From a virus, in IMG/VR virus record IMGVR_UViG_3300042305_001773, positions 62,001 to 126,000 of that record: 64,000 bases of DNA; one strand, given 5' to 3'. Below are positions 1 through 6,061 of this stretch, piece by piece. The position numbers and the translations under genes are program-made. Each line of letters opens with the position of its first letter. Within the stretch, counting starts at the first letter, position 1. The notes under the pieces were generated by a model. It worked only from the letters and a program-made list of their open reading frames with translations. It had not been told where the DNA came from and made no database searches.

Positions 1-31
1 GTTTGGAAATGACCTTCAAACAACAAAACAT

Positions 32-102
32 TGGGACCGCTGGGAATCGAACCCAGACCGAGGGATTAAAAGTCCCCTGCTCGACCTTCGAGCTACGGTC
101 CC
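32..102 (-). tRNA. tRNA-Lys, anticodon TTT
   Basis: Read on the minus strand, this 71-nt stretch folds by hand into a complete cloverleaf. The acceptor stem is GGGACCG/CGGTCCC and the D stem GCTC/GAGC has a short 7-nt loop. The anticodon stem has five pairs, the first a G-U, around the loop CTTTTAA, giving anticodon TTT. A 4-nt variable loop and the T arm CTGGG-TTCGATT-CCCAG follow. The discriminator is A and no CCA is encoded. It begins 6 nt after the stop of the gene at 109-693, so it is probably processed from the same transcript. Confidence 0.95.
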
Positions 103-108
103 CCGCGT

Positions 109-693
109 TTAACGCACGCGTGCGTTCGTGAGTCGGCACGACCCGTCCGCGCAGTCACGGCCTTCCGATTGCGCCTGCAAAGCTTCACGCGTCACTTCTT
201 GCGGCATGCTACCCATTTCGTGGATGCGCCACTTACCGCGGACCTTGTGCATGATCAGTTTGAACTCGCACAACTCCCACGGCGGCAGCATAGCGCTCCG
301 CTCCCGAAACTCCGAGTACGGCAGTTCTTCGCCGTCTTTGCCGGCCATTGTTTCTTGGACGACATTGACGACCACAACCTGACCGCGATCATCAGCCTCG
401 ACGAAATCGACGCGCACGACGCGCATGTAGCAGTCGACTTCGTCAAAGAACTGCTTCAGCTCGTCGGTGAACTGTTCCTGATTCGGAAAGTTCGGAGTCA
501 TCGTACCAATCACACCCTCAACACTTTCCATGTTGCTGGCGTGAAAGTTCTCCTGCACGACGGTCTCGATCAACTGCATTTCTTTGCGGCCGCGGGCGTT
601 CAGCTCGCCACCGAAAGAGATGCCTGACCACATCATGAAAACCGCGAACGTCAACAAAACCACAGAACCCATGAGCTTGAACAACTTAATCAT
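109..693 (-). CDS. Hypothetical exported or membrane-anchored protein
   Basis: The 194-residue product is not recognised. Residues 1-28 form a lysine-containing N-terminus followed by a hydrophobic stretch, typical of a signal peptide or a single membrane anchor. The rest is soluble, with mixed strands and a segment (HKVRGKWRIHEM) that recalls the last strands of NTF2-like folds; that resemblance is only a suggestion. The C-terminus holds a close cysteine pair (CADGSC). The ATG has AAGGAG upstream, and the gene overlaps the 3' end of the preceding small membrane protein gene by 8 nt, so the two are probably translated together and may act in the envelope. Confidence 0.7.
   Translation of the reverse strand: MIKLFKLMGSVVLLTFAVFMMWSGISFGGELNARGRKEMQLIETVVQENFHASNMESVEGVIGTMTPNFPNQEQFTDELKQFFDEVDCYMRVVRVDFVEADDRGQVVVVNVVQETMAGKDGEELPYSEFRERSAMLPPWELCEFKLIMHKVRGKWRIHEMGSMPQEVTREALQAQSEGRDCADGSCRLTNARVR
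111..126. repeat. Perfect 16-bp palindrome at gene end
   Basis: AACGCACGCGTGCGTT is a perfect inverted repeat covering the last codons of the gene at 109-693, 8 nt from the tRNA-Lys gene. No T-run follows on the minus strand, so it is not a standard terminator. It may be a protein-binding site, a processing hairpin or chance. Confidence 0.4.
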
Positions 694-874
694 CTCGCTG
701 ACTCCTTGTTAAGCACATCTCAGCAAAACCGCCTAAAGCGGCCCAACCAAGAAATGCACCTGTTAGGTCTACTGCGTCTCCCATTTGGAAGGACCGCGCC
801 GCAAATAGCCCAAGTACGGCGCCGGCCACAGTACACGTAACAATCAAGATCTCACGCATAATCGGGTATGGCAT
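686..874 (-). CDS. Small two-helix membrane protein
   Basis: This 62-residue protein has two predicted hydrophobic helices, roughly residues 7-27 and 38-54, joined by a short loop with two acidic residues (QMGDAVDLTG). No family is recognised. The start is firm: an AGGAGG Shine-Dalgarno lies 5 nt before the ATG. It is followed with an 8-nt overlap by the exported protein gene at 109-693, so the pair may be co-translated. Phage membrane proteins of this size include holins, spanin partners and superinfection-exclusion proteins, but nothing here lets me choose among them. Confidence 0.65.
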   Translation of the reverse strand: MPYPIMREILIVTCTVAGAVLGLFAARSFQMGDAVDLTGAFLGWAALGGFAEMCLTRSQRDD

Positions 875-912
875 GGCATCCTCCTCGCATAGCCCGAATG
901 TGTGTGCTCAAT

Positions 913-934
913 CCCGCAAACACGTATTTGCGGG
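913..934. other. 8-bp inverted repeat in intergenic gap
   Basis: In the 101-nt gap after the glycosyltransferase gene, CCCGCAAA and TTTGCGGG flank a 6-nt loop. A weaker ATTGCC/GGCAAT repeat lies at 956-976, over the end of that gene. Neither is followed by a T-run on the coding strand, so these look like RNA hairpins between cistrons rather than an intrinsic terminator. Confidence 0.4.
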
Positions 935-975
935 GCACAAAGAATATGCCTTGATATTGCCAGATATTTAGGCAA

Positions 976-2118
976 TCAGGCGGGGGCGCAAACAGGCCCG
1001 TCACAGCGTTTTTGCTCAACCCAATTGGGCGGCAACGTATACCAGCCTTTGTCGTAAAGCTGGTAGATCTTTTGAAACGCTTCGTCATACATAGCGCCGC
1101 ATGCTTCAAGACTGTAGGTGCTGCGGGCGGCTTTTGCAATTGCAGCGCGGTCAAGGTCGCGTACTTTGGTGAGGGCCTGCATCCAGTCAGCCAACGTCTT
1201 GCAGCGAAATCCGTTGACGCCGTTTTGTACCGTTTCAGTGAACGCGCCGTAATCTGTTGCGATGAGCGGCGTACCGCACAGCAGACCCTCGACACCAGAG
1301 CCGCCAAACGGCTCAATAAAGTTAGTGGGCATGAGCGAGCAAATAGCGTTGCGCATAAAATCACTGCGCTCGCGACCAGCCAGCGGACCCTTGTACACGA
1401 TGTTCGGGTGCGCCCAACGTGTGTGATCGCCCTGCCCGCACAGCACGATCTTGGCGCTGCGATCTATGTTGGGTAAAAACTTGGCAATTTCATATAGCGT
1501 GTCGAGCCCTTTGCAAGCGTCAATACGACCGAGAAACGCGTAATACGAGCCGGGCTTGAAGCTGGGCTGCCAGTCTTCGATATCAAAATAGTTCGGGATC
1601 ACGAACTCGTAGTGCGCACCTTGCCGCCCATCTTTACCGGCGTGATAGTGCCGCCACGCGTAGCTCTCAAATATCTTAATCGTGCCGTCAACCAGTGTGG
1701 GGTAGCCAATGCCAGTTTCAACGTGAGTGTTGTCAGGGAAGTCTTGCAGCAGCCGTGAGTGCGCGTGGCCGAACGGGTGGCAGATGATGTCGCGCGGTTT
1801 GACCCGTTGCTTCATCGCCGGAACAAGGCGTTCTTCAAACAACCGATGATGCGGCGCGCCGACTGTGGCGTTGTCTCCATGAAACGCTTTCTTGTCACGA
1901 TTGCCCAGCATGTTTTCAAATTCGTCATGCGTGAGCATTTCTACTTTCTCGTCAGCCAGACTTTCACTGCCGGCGTTCGCGTACTCAATGACGCGATACC
2001 CGTACATGCGCAGCATTTTGGAGAAGCGCAGAGCTTTTCCGGTGAACGCGCAATGGGAGTACGCTGCCGTATGCTTGGTGTGAAAGATACCAACGAGATG
2101 CAGTGTCGGCCGTGACAT
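976..2118 (-). CDS. GT-B glycosyltransferase, GT4/group 1 type
   Basis: The 380-residue protein has the two-domain layout of a GT-B glycosyltransferase. The N-terminal Rossmann half (about 1-170) should bind the acceptor. The C-terminal half (about 185-350) carries the family signatures: FLGRIDACKGLDTL at the start of the donor domain, KIVLCGQGDH, and EPFGGSGVEGLLCGTP. The last contains the Glu-x7-Glu motif that binds the nucleotide-sugar donor in group 1 enzymes. An AAGGA site precedes the ATG. Donor and acceptor cannot be read from the sequence. In a phage such an enzyme may modify DNA, virion proteins or host surface glycans. A more distant GT-B enzyme is encoded at 27228-28271. Confidence 0.88.
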   Translation of the reverse strand: MSRPTLHLVGIFHTKHTAAYSHCAFTGKALRFSKMLRMYGYRVIEYANAGSESLADEKVEMLTHDEFENMLGNRDKKAFHGDNATVGAPHHRLFEERLVPAMKQRVKPRDIICHPFGHAHSRLLQDFPDNTHVETGIGYPTLVDGTIKIFESYAWRHYHAGKDGRQGAHYEFVIPNYFDIEDWQPSFKPGSYYAFLGRIDACKGLDTLYEIAKFLPNIDRSAKIVLCGQGDHTRWAHPNIVYKGPLAGRERSDFMRNAICSLMPTNFIEPFGGSGVEGLLCGTPLIATDYGAFTETVQNGVNGFRCKTLADWMQALTKVRDLDRAAIAKAARSTYSLEACGAMYDEAFQKIYQLYDKGWYTLPPNWVEQKRCDGPVCAPA

Positions 2119-2127
2119 GTGTGTTCC

Positions 2128-2562
2128 TTACTGGTCGAATGAGAATTCTTGCTGCCGCGGATCTGGCGTAGTCTTTTGCTGCTTTAATTGCGTCGCGGTG
2201 GCGGTGAGACTGGCCGCGATTTTTTGCCGCGCGTCGTCAGTCACAGCCGGAATAAATAATGTGTACGCGTTGCCCGGCCCAAACATAATCGTGACGCCCT
2301 TTTCGTTTACTTGTGTTTTGCTGGGGTGAAAAATACCTAGCAAACCTTTGAGATAATTATTCTCCGCCACAATCGCTGAAATCGTGGCGGCCAGCTCGTT
2401 CACCCGATCGTTTTTGAAGCCGACAAAGCGAATGCCGCTCTTTGCGATTTCGAGCAGCTTTGTAACCGCCCATGAGCTGTCTTCGAGTAACGAGATCACG
2501 GCTTCCGGGCTCAGCATCTCTTCTTTCGGCCGATCGCATTTTTTGTTGGCGCAGCAACCCAT
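2128..2562 (-). CDS. Hypothetical protein
   Basis: This 144-residue protein is not recognised. The start at 2562 is preferred because AAAGGA lies 7 nt upstream; the frame stays open to 2592. The N-terminus has clustered cysteines (MGCCANKKCDRP) that could bind a metal. A helical segment containing FKNDRVNELAATISAIVAEN follows, then a strand-rich part with GVTIMFGPGNAYTLF. The C-terminus is glutamine-rich and charged. It lies 9 nt before the glycosyltransferase gene. Another open frame with a membrane segment (2357-2665) overlaps its first half. Confidence 0.65.
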   Translation of the reverse strand: MGCCANKKCDRPKEEMLSPEAVISLLEDSSWAVTKLLEIAKSGIRFVGFKNDRVNELAATISAIVAENNYLKGLLGIFHPSKTQVNEKGVTIMFGPGNAYTLFIPAVTDDARQKIAASLTATATQLKQQKTTPDPRQQEFSFDQ

Positions 2563-2665
2563 GTCGTTTCCTTTGGTAGTAGCGGGTATCACGATACGCG
2601 ACGTACAAAATCAAACTGCCCCATATCAGCATGACGCTGATAAAAATAACCCATTTAGCAAGCAT
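2357..2665 (-). CDS. Possible overlapping small membrane protein
   Basis: This frame starts 1 nt after the stop of the preceding gene (TGACATG), and its first 25 residues form a convincing membrane helix (VIFISVMLIWGSLILYVAY). That part fills a gap that otherwise has no gene. After about residue 34 it overlaps the gene at 2128-2562 in another frame for over 200 nt, and the downstream part (arginine-rich, low complexity) looks like a frame shadow. Either the gene truly overlaps its neighbour, or only the membrane part is functional. No Shine-Dalgarno is visible, so translation would rely on coupling. Confidence 0.4.
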   Translation of the reverse strand: MLAKWVIFISVMLIWGSLILYVAYRDTRYYQRKRHGLLRQQKMRSAERRDAEPGSRDLVTRRQLMGGYKAARNRKERHSLCRLQKRSGERAGRHDFSDCGGE

Positions 2666-2666
2666 G

Positions 2667-2876
2667 TCAATTCAACCGCATGATTCGGCGTGACGGGCGA
2701 AACTCAGCGCTACACGAACAACGGTCAGTAAACACGTCTTCGGAAACAGGCACATAGACCACTTTTGTTTTGTACCCGCAGCGTCGTTCAGTTTCGCGGG
2801 GTGACCACCCGCGGCGTATTTCAAGAGCACGTAAAGCAATTTCTTCTTCTGTCGGCGGCGGCACACGGGCGGCCAT
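2667..2876 (-). CDS. Small hypothetical protein
   Basis: This 69-residue basic protein has no recognised domain. The start is well supported by AAGGAG placed before the ATG. The N-terminus (PPTEEEIALRALEIRRGWSP) looks helical. Three cysteines near residues 33-54 are not arranged as a classic zinc knuckle. Its stop is 1 nt before the start of the membrane-type frame at 2357-2665, and it follows the single-pass membrane protein gene by 9 nt, so it belongs to the same run of small genes downstream of thymidine kinase. Confidence 0.55.
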   Translation of the reverse strand: MAARVPPPTEEEIALRALEIRRGWSPRETERRCGYKTKVVYVPVSEDVFTDRCSCSAEFRPSRRIMRLN

Positions 2877-2885
2877 ATTTTCTCC

Positions 2886-3245
2886 TTAGCCGTAAAGTTT
2901 GAAAATCTTGCGCTGCTTCGGTGTCGCGTCAACTGGTGTTTTGGTAACTGCGGGAGCTGTTGCAGACGGAATAACGCGCGTTACGTGCGCCGCCAGCCGC
3001 TCGCGAAACTGCAGACTCACTAGCTCGTCGTGGCGCCTACGAGCCTCCGCGCGAAAATACTCCATGCGCGTTTTTCGTTCTGCCAACCACACACGTTCAC
3101 GCATGAAATCAAATCGCAACCAGAGCAAAAACAATACGCCAATGACAAGCGCACCAATAGCTCCGGTTGGATCAGATTTGAACGCGCGACCCGTGACAGG
3201 TTGCTCAACACGTACGACTGTTGTTGAGTCCGTGTTTAGTTGCAT
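2886..3245 (-). CDS. Single-pass membrane protein with charged tail
   Basis: From the first ATG (3245) the protein has 119 residues; a TTG start at 3287 would add 14. A hydrophobic helix (IGALVIGVLFLLWLRF, about residues 29-45) is followed by a strongly charged, probably helical segment of about 50 residues, then a Thr/Pro/Ala-rich tail. Membrane anchor plus long charged helix is the layout of phage i-spanins, which makes that role possible. However, no outer-membrane partner is evident, and the thymidine kinase neighbourhood is not a lysis cassette. The gene overlaps the end of thymidine kinase by 41 nt and has no clear Shine-Dalgarno, which suggests coupled translation. Confidence 0.55.
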   Translation of the reverse strand: MQLNTDSTTVVRVEQPVTGRAFKSDPTGAIGALVIGVLFLLWLRFDFMRERVWLAERKTRMEYFRAEARRRHDELVSLQFRERLAAHVTRVIPSATAPAVTKTPVDATPKQRKIFKLYG

Positions 3246-3786
3246 AACACGCGGCACAGGCCGGGAGATACTTTTCTTCGCAGCCAAGTTCTACAGATGG
3301 GCCGGCGAGGGTTGGCTGGCCGTCGCACAGCTTAAGGTTAAACACAGCTTTGCGCAAGCAGAATGTGCACGTTGTTTTGACTTCTTCAATCGAGTCCGCA
3401 AGTTCAAGCAGGCGCTGTGAAGCTGGGAAGAGTTGGCGACGAAAGTCTGTCCGCAGGCCGTAACAGATCACCGGAACACCAGCATCAGCGGCAGCGCGAA
3501 ATTGGTCAATATCAGCCGCACATAAAAACTGCGCCTCGTCGACCAGTATGCACGCCACGCCAGTAAGCGCCGGGAGTACAAGCGGACCAGCCGCGGGAAC
3601 AACGATGTCAGCCGGCATCTCCAGCCCGGCGCGCGTTTTTATGCTATCTGCGCCAAACCTAGTATCGACGGCGGGTTTGACGAGTACGACTTTTTTGCCC
3701 TGCTGCCGGTAGTTGTGCGCGACGGCAAGAAGATTTAGTGTTTTAGCGCTGCCGACAGTACCGTACCGAAAATAGAGTTTGGCCAT
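3205..3786 (-). CDS. tdk: Thymidine kinase, type II
   Basis: Thymidine kinase phosphorylates thymidine to dTMP in the cytoplasm. The 193-residue product starts MAKLYFRYGTVGSAKT, which is the usual beginning of type II kinases and decides the start at 3786; an upstream ATG at 3807 would overlap the previous gene. Residues 9-16 are the P-loop, DEAQF is the Mg-binding segment, and two cysteine pairs (CTFC, CAAC) form the structural zinc site near the lasso region. Length is normal for the family. With the thymidylate kinase at 25516-26145 it gives the phage two steps of the route from thymidine to dTDP. Confidence 0.93.
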   Translation of the reverse strand: MAKLYFRYGTVGSAKTLNLLAVAHNYRQQGKKVVLVKPAVDTRFGADSIKTRAGLEMPADIVVPAAGPLVLPALTGVACILVDEAQFLCAADIDQFRAAADAGVPVICYGLRTDFRRQLFPASQRLLELADSIEEVKTTCTFCLRKAVFNLKLCDGQPTLAGPSVELGCEEKYLPACAACYATKHGLNNSRTC

Positions 3787-3797
3787 TTTTATGCGCG

Positions 3798-4250
3798 TTA
3801 CCGGCAAAAACGAATTTTGAAATCAGCGCCCATACCGAAGCCGAAATTATCTTTTGTGGCCAGCGTGAACGTGCGACTTTCCGCAGTAAAGCAATACTCC
3901 ATGTCGTGTGCGCCGTTGCACGGATTACCACCAAACGGGAATTCGTTTGGCCGCACGACCTCGCCGTTCAAAACAAGATCGTCGTTGACCGAGCCTTGCA
4001 GGTGCACGGTAACCGGCAGCGGAATACTAGACGGAATGGTAAATGTTTCCTCGCCGCGGATGTACGTAAACGAACAAAACGGCCCAAGATAGTCGGTCGA
4101 TTCTTGGTATTTGTACTCCAGCTCTTCTGAATAAAATGCGGAGCACTCGCAGGGCGGGCAACAACACGGCTCCGAGCTAGAAACGACGAGTGGGCCGCCA
4201 CAACCCGCGACGCGCAAGAGGCCGTTGATAACCGTGAGTTCTGGCGCCAC
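3798..4250 (-). CDS. Cysteine-rich structural-type protein
   Basis: The 150-residue product begins at a GTG shortly after the stop of the previous gene. No family is recognised. Its early part has a dense cysteine cluster (CGGPL..., EPCCCPPCEC), and two more cysteines lie in the middle. The rest is strand-rich, with alternating polar and hydrophobic residues as in virion beta-sandwich proteins (PVTVHLQGSVNDDLVLNGEVV). It sits in a row of four likely particle proteins (3798-5985), so a role as a minor tail or fibre-attachment protein is plausible but inferred only from context. Confidence 0.6.
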   Translation of the reverse strand: MAPELTVINGLLRVAGCGGPLVVSSSEPCCCPPCECSAFYSEELEYKYQESTDYLGPFCSFTYIRGEETFTIPSSIPLPVTVHLQGSVNDDLVLNGEVVRPNEFPFGGNPCNGAHDMEYCFTAESRTFTLATKDNFGFGMGADFKIRFCR

Positions 4251-4256
4251 AGCAAA

Positions 4257-5291
4257 TTACGCGTGTTCAAGGAGAATAGCGTCAACTAACGCCGCACCGT
4301 GCCCGCACAAAATGTAGCCAATAACGGTCGTGCCGCTGGTTAAACGCTGCCCTAATTGCGCGTCAGAGAACGCGTAAATATCACGCAACCGCCCGATAAT
4401 GTTATCGGACGATAAACTACGGTACAGAATTGGTACACGAGCAAACTGCCCAGACCGCGTTTTTAGAGTTGTAGCCGTCGGCGTGACGGCAAATTGAAAC
4501 GTGGTATTCAAAAGCATAACTGTTGATGTGTTCGGCGCGAACACGGCTGCGCATGCGTTTTCGTCGTACGTGGTCGAGACGCCGTTCCAGTTACTGGATA
4601 AAAAGCGATTACAGCCGTTCACGTTATTGCATGTCGGATTGTAACCGTCGGTCCAAAACGTGTGGCTGATCGTTCGCGACCTGCCGGAGCGAATAACGCC
4701 GTACAACTTACCGTCGGATTCTGAGTCTACAACCGTGTCGGTCGACTCCGAGTCAAGGATCGCACCGGCGATAAACCCATACGTTGTAGTACTGGTAGCG
4801 TTTGTTGCGACGACTGCGATCGCGTCTTTTGCTTCCCATAGATATACAACGCCGCTACCGTTTGCGGTCAACCACCATTTACCCCAGCCAAACACTTGCC
4901 CGCCGGCAAAAGGATCAACACTGTTCCATGTTGTACCCGTCGGTGTGCCGGCGCCAGCGTTTTTCACGAGATTTACCATCATCGTGTTTGTTGTATAGCT
5001 TTCGCCGCCTTGCATAGTAATTGACGGCGTTGAATCAGTGCCCGCAATCATAATGCGCTGATTGAGCGTGTTTGTCGGCGTTGCGCAATACAAGCACTCT
5101 GTTTGGCCGCGCGTAACTTTCGTCCATGTACCTGCCGACGCAGAGCCTGCGGTGCGTATTGTGCCGTCGTTGTATGTTGTACGCGTGGCCAGATCAAAAA
5201 TAGCGTCGAGCAACTGCGCACATGTCGCCGTGCTACCGGAACCAAATCCGACAGAACCAACATAACGCCAATTGATATGTTCTACACTCAT
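4257..5291 (-). CDS. Putative virion structural protein
   Basis: This 344-residue protein is rich in Thr, Ser, Gly and Asn and poor in charge, the composition of beta-rich tail or decoration proteins. It starts with a motif around INWRYVGSVGFGSGS and has several WGKWWLTANGSGVVYLW-type strands. No enzymatic motif is visible. The start codon shares ATGA with the stop of the 113-residue protein at 5288-5629, so the pair is co-translated. Such proteins are common next to fibre loci in tailed phages, but I cannot place it in a named family. Confidence 0.65.
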   Translation of the reverse strand: MSVEHINWRYVGSVGFGSGSTATCAQLLDAIFDLATRTTYNDGTIRTAGSASAGTWTKVTRGQTECLYCATPTNTLNQRIMIAGTDSTPSITMQGGESYTTNTMMVNLVKNAGAGTPTGTTWNSVDPFAGGQVFGWGKWWLTANGSGVVYLWEAKDAIAVVATNATSTTTYGFIAGAILDSESTDTVVDSESDGKLYGVIRSGRSRTISHTFWTDGYNPTCNNVNGCNRFLSSNWNGVSTTYDENACAAVFAPNTSTVMLLNTTFQFAVTPTATTLKTRSGQFARVPILYRSLSSDNIIGRLRDIYAFSDAQLGQRLTSGTTVIGYILCGHGAALVDAILLEHA

Positions 5292-5629
5292 GAGAGACTT
5301 CCTCCGCTTAGTTTGTACGAATTAAATTTTATACTTGTCCGATTAAGTTCTAGTGTAGTACCTGTTGTTGGTATTTTTACTGCCGGTTCAAATTTGATGT
5401 AATTACACGCGTGTATCGTATGCGCACCAAACCGAATATGCGCGCCGTTTATTTCAATAATCGTGTCGGCCGGCATCAAGTTTAACGTAGATTGTCCGCC
5501 ATTCAATTCCAGCGGCCATAACCGAAAACGCCGCGCGTCATACAACTCACTTAGCCGCCAAATACCGGCAGCTTTACCTTCTGTAGGGTATAGGTCTGAG
5601 CCAATCCGGCCGCCAGTTCTGCCAAGCAT
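5288..5629 (-). CDS. Small phage structural protein
   Basis: The 113-residue protein carries the segment AGIWRLSELYDARRFRLWP. It resembles the short GVW-x-L...ARR...WP motif seen in the middle of many phage fibre and tail proteins, where it precedes a change of domain. The second half is strand-rich (ADTIIEINGAHIRFG). It overlaps both neighbours by a few bases (TAATG upstream, ATGA downstream), which ties the four genes of 3798-5985 into one translation-coupled set. The exact particle position is unknown. Confidence 0.6.
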   Translation of the reverse strand: MLGRTGGRIGSDLYPTEGKAAGIWRLSELYDARRFRLWPLELNGGQSTLNLMPADTIIEINGAHIRFGAHTIHACNYIKFEPAVKIPTTGTTLELNRTSIKFNSYKLSGGSLS

Positions 5630-5985
5630 TAGCCGACCTCTTCAAAACTACAGACGGCGTCGAGCGCCGAATTTGCAGAAGCCGTTAATCTTAGCGCGTC
5701 GCCCTCGACGATGTAGAAGGGGTTTTCTTTCGCGATAACTACAAGTGAAGATTGCGGCGGGACTGGAATCAACCGCGCGATGTGCGCCGCCGTGCCAGAG
5801 CGAAAAATATCCGCCGTGATGTTCGCCACGTTATTTGACACGTTTGTGACGATTAGTGCGTTGATTTTTAAAACTTTGTTGCTGTTAGCGGCGTTACTGG
5901 CAATCGCGGTAGGCGTGGTTGTCACTTGTTGCAACGTTGTGCGACCGTAAACAGACGCTGCGGTAACAATATTTGGGTTAGCCAT
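5629..5985 (-). CDS. Putative structural protein of 118 residues
   Basis: The product starts MANPNIVTAASVYGRTTLQQ and continues as a beta-sandwich-like sequence. Such short proteins recur among structural genes of large cyanophages and other myoviruses, where their exact role is not settled. AGGTG precedes the ATG. The stop overlaps the start of the next gene by one base. It is the first gene after the collagen-like protein gene at 6062-8602, and a possible promoter lies just upstream, so it may head the small structural operon 3798-5985. Confidence 0.65.
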   Translation of the reverse strand: MANPNIVTAASVYGRTTLQQVTTTPTAIASNAANSNKVLKINALIVTNVSNNVANITADIFRSGTAAHIARLIPVPPQSSLVVIAKENPFYIVEGDALRLTASANSALDAVCSFEEVG

Positions 5986-6005
5986 ATGACACCTACAAGT
6001 CGCTC

Positions 6006-6034
6006 ATAATAATCGGTAATGTTGAGTTACGCAA
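6006..6034 (-). promoter_or_regulatory. Possible sigma-70-like promoter
   Basis: On the minus strand TTGCGT is followed after 17 nt by TATTAT, a 5-of-6 match to the -10 consensus. The -35 match is weak. It lies in the 76-nt gap before the 118-residue protein gene, where a promoter would serve the structural set 3798-5985. Confidence 0.35.
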
Positions 6035-6061
6035 TACGCGATATTTGACTAATGCCGCGCA

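Noticed and set aside
913-934. Hairpin after the glycosyltransferase gene as a terminator
   Set aside because: The stem is good but there is no T-run on the minus strand, so it was listed only as an inverted repeat.
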